Positions 52,114-59,885 of a stretch of 64,000 nt of DNA are shown in pieces. A program made the translations under genes and the position numbers. The first letter of the stretch is position 1; each line of letters starts with the position of its first letter. Under the pieces are notes generated by a model. It was not told the DNA's origin. It saw only the letters and a program-made list of their open reading frames with translations, and ran no database searches. Source of the stretch: DSOI01 sp041394885 (GTDB taxonomy: Bacteria; Acidobacteriota; Terriglobia; Bryobacterales; Bryobacteraceae); the NCBI GenBank assembly GCA_041394885.1, contig JAWKHI010000013.1:62001-126000 (forward strand), written 5' to 3'.

Positions 52114-52893
52114 TCAGCCTGCCAGCCGTTTACGCAAGCTCGCCAGTTCGCCGCGTAGCGCGCCGCCATACAACGCCGCGTCGGCCTTCCAGGAGATCAC
52201 GTCAAACCCGATCTCGAGCCACTGATCGGCTTGTTCGAGCGTCGCCGGTTGTATTCCCGCCCGCAATCCATGTTTCCGGGCGGTAGCCACCACATGCTCG
52301 AGCGCTTCGAGAAATCGCGGATTCTGGAAATCGCCGGGAATCCCCATTCCCTGCGACAAATCGAAATGCCCCACCCAGAGAACGTCCACCCCTGGCGTCG
52401 ACGCGATCGCCTCCAGATTCTCTAATCCCACCGGGGATTCGATCTGGCAGATGATCGTCGTGTTGCTATTGGACCTCTCGAAATACGAAACCGGGTCCGG
52501 CCCGATGTAATCGGTATGCGCGCCGCCGAGCCCCACGCCGCGCTTTCCGAGCGGCGCGTATTTCACCGAATCCACAATCAGCCGCGCCTGTTCGAAGGTT
52601 TCCACGTTCGGCACCATCACGCCCAACGCACCACCGTCCATCACGCGCGCCAGAAAGTGATAGAGACATTGCGGCACCCGTACGAAGGGCGCGATATCGG
52701 TCGCCTTGAACCAGGCGATCAGATCGGCTACGCGCTCAGTGTCGAACTCGGAGTGCTCCATGTCGATGAGCACGAAGTCCAGGTCCGCCGATTGCAGAAT
52801 CTTTGCGATGCCCCGCGTGCCGAACTCCCAAATCATATGGCCCACCGGGATCCGGCCTTCCGCAACCACCCGCCGATATCGATTGTCCTTCAT
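52114..52893 (-). CDS. HpaI/HpcH-family class II aldolase
   Basis: A 259-residue metal-dependent aldolase of the HpaI type (2-keto-3-deoxy acid and 4-hydroxy-2-oxo acid aldolases). Family blocks: GHMIWEFGTRGIAKILQSAD, FVLIDMEHSEFD, APFVRVPQ, GALGVMVPNVETFEQARLIV, ICQIESPVGLENLEAIAST, PGVDVLWVGHFDLSQGMGIP. Position 12 bases after the LarA-like gene and near a UxaA-type dehydratase suggests cleavage of a 2-keto-3-deoxy sugar acid. Substrate not assignable. Confidence 0.85.
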   Translation of the reverse strand: MKDNRYRRVVAEGRIPVGHMIWEFGTRGIAKILQSADLDFVLIDMEHSEFDTERVADLIAWFKATDIAPFVRVPQCLYHFLARVMDGGALGVMVPNVETFEQARLIVDSVKYAPLGKRGVGLGGAHTDYIGPDPVSYFERSNSNTTIICQIESPVGLENLEAIASTPGVDVLWVGHFDLSQGMGIPGDFQNPRFLEALEHVVATARKHGLRAGIQPATLEQADQWLEIGFDVISWKADAALYGGALRGELASLRKRLAG

Positions 52894-52905
52894 CGCCGGC
52901 CGCCG

Positions 52906-54189
52906 TCAGTGCGCCATCGCGGGTGCGCCGCGAAACACTTCCACCAGATTGCCGTCCGAGTCGAACTCCATCGGAAACGGACCTTCCACGATCTCGCACA
53001 ACGGATTGGCCCGCACCAGATCCAGCGCGTTCTCGCTCACCATCGCCCGATTCAACTCCATCGTGTTCCGGATTCGACAGATGGTGACCGCGCTCATGTC
53101 GAACTTGCCCACCGTCGGCATGATTGCCTCCAGACATTCCCGATCGGTCGGGTAATGCACCGGAGTGCGTATCGCCGCGGGCGTGGACGCCGTCAGCGAA
53201 TTGATGCGCGTTGGATTCCAGTCGATCTTTCCGAGCAGCCGGTCGCACACCACATCCGCCATCCCCAAACCCACACCATTGCCGTAGGAGATGTCGCTGA
53301 TGTCGCGCACGAAGATGCGTTCAATCTGCGGTGTGTTCGGCCACGGATTGTACAGCCCCGTCACGGACCGGTTGGCGACTTTGGTGTCCATGCCCGCGCC
53401 CGACACGTTCTTACCGATCTCATCGAGAATCAGGATGTCGACATGAGACAGCGGCACGTGGCCCTGCCAGCTCTTCACCAGCGCGAGCAGTTCTTCTTCC
53501 TTAGCCTCCATCACATCCACGGGCACCGCCGTCAGTTGGCCCGTGTTGTGATTGGCGTCTTCGAGAATAGCCAGACCTCCGAGCACTTTGCCGGATTTCA
53601 GCACCTGCCGCCCCACGCTCCGGATCACGTTCTCGAGCCCCAGCTTGTACGCCCACGTGTGATAGCGCTGCGCGCCGGCGAACTTACCCAGCCCGATCGC
53701 CATCATCTTGAACAACCCGGATTCGATCTTGCCCGCGAAGTCGGTGTGCCACTTGACGCGGCCAACCAGCATTACGCCATCGGCTTCCATCGCGTTCTTG
53801 TCCATGAACGCCTCCAGCCCCTCGGCCGTCTTGCCCACCGAAACCACTTCCAGGCTGCTGCGCACCGGACACCCCATCCCGGCTTCATGGACGCCGTAAT
53901 GAGCCAGCACATCGGCTTGGCCTTGAGCCGTGGCCGCGCCGTGGCTACCCATCGCCGGGAAGATGAACGGCTGCATGCCTTGCGCTTTCCAGAAATCGAC
54001 CACCGCTCGTACGATGGCCGCGATATTGGCGATGCCGCGCGAGCCTACGCCGATGGCTACCTGGGAACCGGGTTTCAACCGGGAGGCAAAGCCCGCCGAA
54101 GAAAGCTCACTGTGCACGGCGGCTGGAATGTCGGCCACACGGCGATCCGGGAAGTTCTGACGGATGAGGTAGAAGTTGGGAAACTCCAT
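52906..54189 (-). CDS. LarA-like (DUF2088) nickel-racemase-domain protein
   Basis: A 427-residue protein of the LarA N-terminal/DUF2088 group: QVAIGVGSRGIANIAAIVRA, FIFPAMGSHGAATAQGQADV, VMLVGRVKWHTDFAGKIESG followed by LFKMMAIGLGKFAGAQRYHT, and ILILDEIGKNVSGAGMDTKV. The family includes the Ni-pincer lactate racemase and sugar-acid epimerases; the cofactor-synthesis genes larB/C/E are not in this window. ATG 54187-54189 is used because TATACT lies eight bases upstream. It directly precedes the HpaI-type aldolase, so a sugar-acid racemase or epimerase role is plausible but unproven. Confidence 0.75.
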   Translation of the reverse strand: MEFPNFYLIRQNFPDRRVADIPAAVHSELSSAGFASRLKPGSQVAIGVGSRGIANIAAIVRAVVDFWKAQGMQPFIFPAMGSHGAATAQGQADVLAHYGVHEAGMGCPVRSSLEVVSVGKTAEGLEAFMDKNAMEADGVMLVGRVKWHTDFAGKIESGLFKMMAIGLGKFAGAQRYHTWAYKLGLENVIRSVGRQVLKSGKVLGGLAILEDANHNTGQLTAVPVDVMEAKEEELLALVKSWQGHVPLSHVDILILDEIGKNVSGAGMDTKVANRSVTGLYNPWPNTPQIERIFVRDISDISYGNGVGLGMADVVCDRLLGKIDWNPTRINSLTASTPAAIRTPVHYPTDRECLEAIMPTVGKFDMSAVTICRIRNTMELNRAMVSENALDLVRANPLCEIVEGPFPMEFDSDGNLVEVFRGAPAMAH

Positions 54190-54197
54190 TTCGCTTG

Positions 54198-54203
54198 AGT
54201 ATA
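54198..54203 (-). promoter_or_regulatory. -10 box directly upstream of the LarA-like gene
   Basis: TATACT (minus strand, 54198-54203) is separated from the ATG at 54189 by only eight bases, predicting a leaderless transcript for the LarA-aldolase pair. No clear -35 element is visible. It implies this pair can be transcribed apart from the genes upstream. Confidence 0.4.
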
Positions 54204-54226
54204 CCAACCTCGAGGGACTGTTACGT

Positions 54227-54874
54227 CTACTCCGAATTCCACTCCCGCTCGAGAATCCGCGCATACTCGCCCGATGCAAACAGATCGAAATCGAATTCCG
54301 CCGGTGGCAAATCCGGATACGTCGTCGAGTGCTGCCGGCACAGATACATGTGATCGGCGTAGCGGTAGTAGTTGCGCACGAACTCCAACGCCAGCAGGTG
54401 CCGTTCCGGAGCTTCGGCCAATATGCAGTTCAGCCCGATCGCCCGTTGGAAGATCGCCTTGTAGTCGGCCACGCCCCATTGCTTCAGTTTGGCCACCACA
54501 CGCGCCGGCGGGTTCTCCACCAGAAATGCCGAGAACGACTGGAATTTGTATCCGGCTGACCGGAGATCCGCGTTCATCTCCGCGTACTCCAGGCACTGCT
54601 CGATCCAGCGGTACAGGTCGCGTCCAACGTAAAACAGCATCCGCAGCTCGCAATAGCGTCCATCGAGCAACCGCCGCTCGAGTTCGTCGGTGGTCAGTTC
54701 CCCGCTCGGCAGCAGCCCCTGCAGCATCAGGCTCGCCCGCGAGCTCTCGACAAGCCGGCCTGGACCCGCCGCATCGGAAAACGGATGCAGGATCAGCGGA
54801 GGAAGCGTGAAGGCCTTTCCCGTTACCATTCCGGTCTTCTCCGTCGCCGCCCCATTCGTTCGCTCTGTTGCCAT
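54227..54874 (-). CDS. Conserved-looking hypothetical cytosolic protein
   Basis: A 215-residue protein, no signal peptide or TM helix. Predicted all-helical: ELTTDELERRLLDGRYCELR, MLFYVGRDLYRWIEQCLEYA, FLVENPPARVVAKLKQWGVA, RNYYRYADHMYLCRQHSTTY. GAGGAAG lies a few bases before the ATG. I do not recognise the family. It lies between an M28 peptidase and the LarA-like gene; the context does not point to a function. Confidence 0.65.
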   Translation of the reverse strand: MATERTNGAATEKTGMVTGKAFTLPPLILHPFSDAAGPGRLVESSRASLMLQGLLPSGELTTDELERRLLDGRYCELRMLFYVGRDLYRWIEQCLEYAEMNADLRSAGYKFQSFSAFLVENPPARVVAKLKQWGVADYKAIFQRAIGLNCILAEAPERHLLALEFVRNYYRYADHMYLCRQHSTTYPDLPPAEFDFDLFASGEYARILEREWNSE

Positions 54875-54911
54875 TTCTTCCTCAGCTTATCGGCTGGACG
54901 CGCATCGGGCA

Positions 54912-56762
54912 TTAGCGCCTCTGTTCCAGTACCACTTCTACTTCCATGGGCTTGCCGTCCCGCACAGCCTTTACTTTCACCGTATCGCCTACCTTCGCCG
55001 CGCGCAAGGCGTACGTAAAGTCATACAAATTCTGAATCGGCTTGCCCCCGAATTCCACCATCCGATCCCCCGCCCTCAACCCGGCTTTCGCAGCCGGTGA
55101 GTTCTCGCGCACATCGGCGAACAACACACCATCGGTTCGTTCCGCCATATCCGGAATCGACCCGAAATAGGGTCCATAGCCACGCCCCGGAGCCGTTCCC
55201 GAGTGCGGATCGCCCGCGTTGGCGCTCACCGGCCGCGACGGCTCGGCGACCTTCACGAATTCCGGCCGGCTCTCGTCATTGGCCAGGTGCGTCACCACGC
55301 CCGCTACTGTCTCGAGCAGATTCACCGCTTCGCGCGAGTCGATCTTGTCCCACGTATCGGACGGTTTGTGATAATCGGCATGCAGACCCGAGAAGAAGAA
55401 CAGCACCGGCACCTGCTTGGTGGTAAACGAGGTGTGGTCCGACGATCCGTATCCGGTCCGGTCGGCAAACTCGAGCTTCAGCGCCGTCGACTTTGCCGCC
55501 TCATCCAGCAGCCCCTGGAACGTGGAGCCGGTTCCCAACCCGCCCACGTACACCTTCCCCTCGCGGATACGTCCGATCATGTCCATGTTCACCATCGCCA
55601 CCGCTTTTTCAATCGGCAGTTCCGGATGGTTCACGTAGTAGCTCGAACCGAGTAGACCCAGTTCCTCCCCCGCGAACGTCATAAAGAGGATCCCCCGGCG
55701 TTGCGGTCCCTTCGCCGCGAAATACTTCGCCAACTCGATCACACCCGCCGTACCCGATGCGTTGTCGTCGGCGCCCGGATGAGGCGTGCCCGCTTCCGCT
55801 GGCGCCATCGAAAACTGTTCGCCCAATCCCAAATGATCGTAGTGCGCTCCGATCACGACATATTCATCGGTTTTCCCCGGCAGATAGGCAACCACGTTAT
55901 GCACGGTCTTGCTTTCCCGCTTCATATCCACCCGCAAGGAGACGTGCACATCGCCCGGCAGCGCGAAGCTCCCCGGTTTCATATCCTCATCGATCCCCTT
56001 GTGAACCGTCCGCAGATCCTTGCCCACCGCCGCCAGGAGTTCATCGGCCAGCGAGGCCTTCACCTGCACGAACGGGATTCCGGCCTGGCCCGGACCCACG
56101 GTCTTCGAAAACGGCTCCAGTTCGTCCCCATCGGCGGCATGGTTGCCGACATCGTTCACCAGCAAAACGCCCTTGGCCCCATGGAGCTTCGCGTTGGTCG
56201 CCTTGCTCGCAAACTGCGCGTGTTCGGTGTAGATCTTGCCCGCGAACACAGACTTCTCGTCGAACTCGCCCGGCTCATGACGGAGGATCAGCACGAACTT
56301 GTCCTTCACATCGATCCCCGCATAGTCGTCATATCCGTACTCGCTCGCGGTGATCCCATAGCCTGCGAACACTACGCTGCCATCGTATTTGCCGCTGTCA
56401 GAAAAATTGAACGGAGTGAACTCCGCCGGCCCTGCCAGCCGCCCGTGCTTGCTCCCGGCGCGCCATTCAAGCACATTGCCCTTGCCCAGACGCGGATTGG
56501 TGGTCACGCTGAACGCCTGCATGTACTTCTTCGGCTCTGGAGCGGCCACCCGCAGGCCCGCTTGTTCGAACTGCTTCGCGATATAGACGCCCGCCTTCTC
56601 CAGTTCCGGGCTTCCGGAGCCCCGGCCCTTCATCTCGGGCGACGCCAATACCTTTACATGCGCCAGGTAGGCGCCGGGCGTCAACACCGGCGATCGTACT
56701 TCCGCCGCCGGCGCCGCCGCCATCGCGGCCGTCAGTAACCAACCCACGCGGGTGATTCGCAT
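54912..56762 (-). CDS. Secreted M28 metallopeptidase with PA and PDZ domains
   Basis: A 616-residue exported aminopeptidase-like enzyme. Signal peptide (WLLTAAMAAAPAAE), a PA insert (about 120-240), then the M28 zinc core with GAHYDH, GADDNASG, FAGEELGLLG, NMDMIGR and LHADYHKPSDT supplying the His, Asp, Glu, Asp and His ligands. The C-terminal PDZ domain (about 540-612) contains VLFADVRENSPAAKAGLRAG. It should trim peptides in the periplasm or outside. Gap of 5 bases to the DsbA-like gene and 37 to the hypothetical gene downstream. Confidence 0.87.
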   Translation of the reverse strand: MRITRVGWLLTAAMAAAPAAEVRSPVLTPGAYLAHVKVLASPEMKGRGSGSPELEKAGVYIAKQFEQAGLRVAAPEPKKYMQAFSVTTNPRLGKGNVLEWRAGSKHGRLAGPAEFTPFNFSDSGKYDGSVVFAGYGITASEYGYDDYAGIDVKDKFVLILRHEPGEFDEKSVFAGKIYTEHAQFASKATNAKLHGAKGVLLVNDVGNHAADGDELEPFSKTVGPGQAGIPFVQVKASLADELLAAVGKDLRTVHKGIDEDMKPGSFALPGDVHVSLRVDMKRESKTVHNVVAYLPGKTDEYVVIGAHYDHLGLGEQFSMAPAEAGTPHPGADDNASGTAGVIELAKYFAAKGPQRRGILFMTFAGEELGLLGSSYYVNHPELPIEKAVAMVNMDMIGRIREGKVYVGGLGTGSTFQGLLDEAAKSTALKLEFADRTGYGSSDHTSFTTKQVPVLFFFSGLHADYHKPSDTWDKIDSREAVNLLETVAGVVTHLANDESRPEFVKVAEPSRPVSANAGDPHSGTAPGRGYGPYFGSIPDMAERTDGVLFADVRENSPAAKAGLRAGDRMVEFGGKPIQNLYDFTYALRAAKVGDTVKVKAVRDGKPMEVEVVLEQRR

Positions 56763-56767
56763 TGTGT

Positions 56768-57709
56768 CTATTTCCCCGTCTTACTGGACGCATTCCCCGC
56801 CGGAGCCGTTAGCAGGCTCGGACTCGGCAACGCGCAACATTGTTCGGCCGTCTTGCCTGCCGACGCCTGATAGTCGATTTCGAACTGCACGATCTGTTTC
56901 AGGTTCTCCCACGGCACATACCCCCCGATCTTGCGCCCGTTGATGAACATCGTCGGGGTCGACGTCACGCCGACCTCCTTGCCCTCGGCCATCGATTTCG
57001 CCACTTGGCCGCGCACCGCCGGCGTTGCCGCGCACGCCAACGTCTTCTGTGCGTCCAACCCCTTCGCCGCGGCGAACTCGCCGAACTTCGCCGCGAAAGT
57101 TTCCGGCGTCAATTCCGTTTGCTTGGCGAACGCCCAATCGTGATAGTCCCAAAAAGCATCCGGTTTCGCCTGATACACGCAGCGGCCGGTGAACGCCGCC
57201 TGCTCGGCCCATGGATGGATCTGCGAGAGCGGAAAGTCCTTGAACGACACGCGCACCTGCGTCGGGAACTCCTTCAGCAGGTTCGTGCGCAGTGCCTGCG
57301 CCTCCTGCTTGCAGTAGCTGCACTGAAAATCGCTGAACAGCACGATCGCCACCGCGGACCCGGGCGTCCCCATCGCCGGGTCATGGTCGGTCTTCAACAA
57401 CCCCAGTTCCCTATGAAACGGGTTCTTGTTCACATCGTAGACGCTGGCCTGCAGGATCTTCTGCCCGTCTTTCGACACCAGGTACAGACGTTCCTCGCTC
57501 GCCCCGCCCGCCTCGGCCCGCACCATGACGTCGAGAAAGCCCGGCACCTCCGACGGCTTCGGATCGCTCACGGTTACCTTCACCTGCGGCGGGTACAGCA
57601 CAAGGTGCCTTACATAGGCCTCCATTGTCGCCTTGTCGAGCGCGGATTTCGGCTCCGCCGCCAACGCCCACGCGGCCATCACAAAAAGCAAACACCAACC
57701 ACGTCGCAT
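56768..57709 (-). CDS. DsbA-like thiol-disulfide oxidoreductase
   Basis: A 313-residue exported protein. Signal peptide MRRGWCLLFVMAAWALAAE, an N-terminal domain of about 100 residues (RHLVLYPPQVKVTVSDPKPS), then a DsbA-type thioredoxin fold with the active site CSYC in FSDFQCSYCKQEAQALRT, the inserted helical domain, and the cis-Pro loop GVTSTPTMFINGRKIGG. Two adjacent cysteines (QCC) lie near the end. Start chosen at the signal peptide (ATG 57707-57709), since upstream codons lie in the UxaA-type gene. It may oxidise or reduce the Cys-containing exported proteins nearby. Confidence 0.83.
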   Translation of the reverse strand: MRRGWCLLFVMAAWALAAEPKSALDKATMEAYVRHLVLYPPQVKVTVSDPKPSEVPGFLDVMVRAEAGGASEERLYLVSKDGQKILQASVYDVNKNPFHRELGLLKTDHDPAMGTPGSAVAIVLFSDFQCSYCKQEAQALRTNLLKEFPTQVRVSFKDFPLSQIHPWAEQAAFTGRCVYQAKPDAFWDYHDWAFAKQTELTPETFAAKFGEFAAAKGLDAQKTLACAATPAVRGQVAKSMAEGKEVGVTSTPTMFINGRKIGGYVPWENLKQIVQFEIDYQASAGKTAEQCCALPSPSLLTAPAGNASSKTGK

Positions 57710-57717
57710 CGTCACTC

Positions 57718-59256
57718 CTACATCACCGGACCGATTTTCCAAGGCACGAACTCCTGATGCCCCAGCCGCTCCGCGCACGTCCGTTCACCGGATGCCACAC
57801 GCATCATCAGATCGAAAATTTCACCGCCCACCTGCGCCACCGTGGCATCGCCATCGGCGATGCGGCCCGCGTTCACGTCCATGTTGTCCCGCATCCGGTT
57901 GTACGTCGTTGAATTCGACGCAATCTTGATCACCGGAACGCTCGGGAACCCAATGGCCGACCCGCGTCCGGTAGTGAAGATGATGACGTTCGATCCCCCT
58001 GCCGCCAGCCCGGTCAACGAAACCGGATCGTAACCCGGCGTGTTCATGAACACGAACCCGGGCGTCCGGATCCGCTCGGCATAGTCCACAGCGTCGGTCA
58101 TTGTCGAACAGCCGGCTTTGGCCACCGCGCCCAAGGACTTCTCGAGGATGTTCGTCAACCCGCCTTCCTTGTTCCCGGGCGACGGGTTGTCGTCGAAGCT
58201 CCCGCCGAACCGGTTCAGGTACTGCTTGTAGCCGCTGATGAACGACAGCAGCCGCTCTCCCACGGCGCGATTCCGCGCCCGCTTCACCAACAGATGCTCG
58301 GCTCCGATGATCTCGGTGGTCTCGGCCAACACGGCTGTGCCCGCCAGTTCCGCCAGACGGTCCGAACAAACGCCCAGCGCCGGATTTGCCGTGATGCCGG
58401 AAAACGAGTCTGACCCGCCGCAGTTCAATCCCAACACGATCTTCGACGCCGGAGCCGGCTCCCGCTTCTCCGCGGCGGCTCGTTCGATCATCTGGCCGAT
58501 CACCCGCCGCGCCTCTTCCACTGTCGCCCGCGTACCGCCCGTCGATTGCAGCGTCATGCCGTGCAGCCGCTCCGCCTTCGGGGCGCCGGGTCCCAGGTAG
58601 TGATCAATCTGGTTCACCTCGCACCCCAGCCCCAGGATGATCGCCGCGGAAATGTTCGGATGGTCCAGCACCCCAGCCAGCGTCCGCTGCAATTGCACGC
58701 TATCGGGGCCAATCGACATGCCGCAACCTTCTCCGTGCGGAAAGGCCACCACGCCGTCCACATTCTCCGGCAGCGATCCTCCCGCATAGCTCGCCGCGAT
58801 CAGTTCCGCGGTGTGCGCCGCGCAATTGGACGCTGCCACGATGGCGATGTAGTTGCGCGTGCCCACGCGGCCATCCTCGCGCCGGTAGCCGAGAAAGGCC
58901 GGAGCATCGGCTGGCGCAACCGGCAGCGCCAAGTCGCCCTCGGGAAACTCGTATTCGAACGCCAGTTCCTCAAACGACACGTTGTGGGTATGAACCCAAC
59001 TCCCGGGCTCGATGGCGGACCGCGCCCTTCCCATCGCCTGCCCATACCGGATCACCATCCCGCCGGGCGCAATCGCCTGAAGCGCCACCTTGTGGCCCAT
59101 CGGAATCGGGTCCGTCAAAGTCAGAGCCAGCCCGTTCACTCGAACCTGCTGCCCAGCCGGCAATGGCACCCGCGCAATCGCGATGTTGTCCTGCGGGCTC
59201 AAATGAATAACGGCCGTATCGGCCGTCGGTGGAAGTGAGATGTCAACGAGACTCAT
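57718..59256 (-). CDS. UxaA/GarD-family sugar-acid dehydratase
   Basis: A 512-residue fused altronate/galactarate dehydratase-family protein. The N-terminal SAF domain (DTAVIHLSPQDNIAIARVPL) precedes the UxaA catalytic domain with FLGYRREDGRVGTRNYIAIV, FPHGEGCGMSIG, LGLGCEVNQIDHYLG, LGLNCGGSDSFSGITANPAL and GFVFMNTPGYDPVSLTGLAA. It removes water from a hexonate or hexarate to give 2-keto-3-deoxy acid, feeding an aldolase such as the HpaI-type gene. ATG 59254-59256 is the homologous start. 8 bases separate it from the DsbA-like gene. Confidence 0.87.
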   Translation of the reverse strand: MSLVDISLPPTADTAVIHLSPQDNIAIARVPLPAGQQVRVNGLALTLTDPIPMGHKVALQAIAPGGMVIRYGQAMGRARSAIEPGSWVHTHNVSFEELAFEYEFPEGDLALPVAPADAPAFLGYRREDGRVGTRNYIAIVAASNCAAHTAELIAASYAGGSLPENVDGVVAFPHGEGCGMSIGPDSVQLQRTLAGVLDHPNISAAIILGLGCEVNQIDHYLGPGAPKAERLHGMTLQSTGGTRATVEEARRVIGQMIERAAAEKREPAPASKIVLGLNCGGSDSFSGITANPALGVCSDRLAELAGTAVLAETTEIIGAEHLLVKRARNRAVGERLLSFISGYKQYLNRFGGSFDDNPSPGNKEGGLTNILEKSLGAVAKAGCSTMTDAVDYAERIRTPGFVFMNTPGYDPVSLTGLAAGGSNVIIFTTGRGSAIGFPSVPVIKIASNSTTYNRMRDNMDVNAGRIADGDATVAQVGGEIFDLMMRVASGERTCAERLGHQEFVPWKIGPVM

Positions 59257-59273
59257 TCGGGTTGTAGACCTTA

Positions 59274-59843
59274 TTATCGCAGTAGCGCCGTCTCGGTGAT
59301 TCCCTCGCCCACATGCACTCGCAACTTGTTTCCCACCGGATGCACCCACACCCCCATCCCGTCGTTCGGGATCGAGATGTCTTCCGGGCGCGAAACCTCG
59401 TAGTATTCCCCCTGCGCCAGTCCTTTCAGCAGTTTTCCGATATGAATGTGCCCGTGGCACTGCGTCCGGTTCTTCTCGCCGTTGTAGGCCAGCCCCCACC
59501 CGTCGCGACCCCACAATTCGATCCCCTTGGCGATACCCGCCTTCCACAGCTTGGTCTGCATGTCCTTGGGCAGTTCATGGAGCGGGTGGCCTACAGCGCC
59601 GTGCATGCGCGGCAGCGCCAGCCACCGGTTCGGCTTTCGCGGATTGATGTCCTTCAAATAGAACACCTCCCCGTCGCCCGGGTGTTTTTCCGCCTCCCGG
59701 CACAATCCGCATTCGCGGGCCTGCATGGTTTCGGCCTGCGCCGGATCGCACTTGCATGCGGTCACGTCCGCCCACCCCACGACGCCAATTCCCAGTGCCA
59801 GGATCATCCCTCCGATCGCCCGCGTCATCGTTTGCTCAGCCAT
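59274..59843 (-). CDS. Exported HIT-fold protein, CDP-diacylglycerol-pyrophosphatase-like
   Basis: A 189-residue protein with a hydrophobic N terminus (AIGGMILALGIGVVGWADVT) and a HIT-like core: the histidine triad His130-x-His132-x-His134 in TQCHGHIHIGK, preceded by RWLALPRMHGAVGHPLHELP and GWGLAYNGEKNR. The layout (hydrophobic leader, LLMP-like strand, triad after an N-G segment) resembles secreted Cdh enzymes more than cytosolic HIT hydrolases. Five cysteines (30, 32, 45, 48, 129) could form disulfides. A tandem duplication covers its start codon, so ATG 59828 (residue 6) may be used. Confidence 0.62.
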   Translation of the reverse strand: MAEQTMTRAIGGMILALGIGVVGWADVTACKCDPAQAETMQARECGLCREAEKHPGDGEVFYLKDINPRKPNRWLALPRMHGAVGHPLHELPKDMQTKLWKAGIAKGIELWGRDGWGLAYNGEKNRTQCHGHIHIGKLLKGLAQGEYYEVSRPEDISIPNDGMGVWVHPVGNKLRVHVGEGITETALLR

Positions 59844-59866
59844 TTCGCGTTTGCTCAGCCATTTCG
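59829..59866. repeat. Perfect 19-base tandem duplication over the HIT gene start
   Basis: CGTTTGCTCAGCCATTTCG occurs at 59829-59847 and again at 59848-59866, head to tail. On the minus strand the unit carries the ATG of the HIT gene, so a second, out-of-frame ATG precedes the real one (19 is not a multiple of three). It looks like a recent duplication and may affect initiation. Confidence 0.85.
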
Positions 59867-59871
59867 CTCAT

Positions 59872-59877
59872 TATACT
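59872..59877 (+). promoter_or_regulatory. -10 box directly upstream of the ArnT-like gene
   Basis: TATACT at 59872-59877 ends eight bases before the GTG start at 59886, again a leaderless-type arrangement. GAAGG occurs immediately before the GTG, too close to act as an ordinary Shine-Dalgarno site. Confidence 0.42.
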
Positions 59878-59885
59878 GACAGAAG

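Noticed and set aside
52516..54198. 560-codon plus-strand frame opposite the LarA-like and aldolase genes
   Set aside because: Spans two well-supported minus-strand genes and is His/Arg-rich as expected for an antisense frame.
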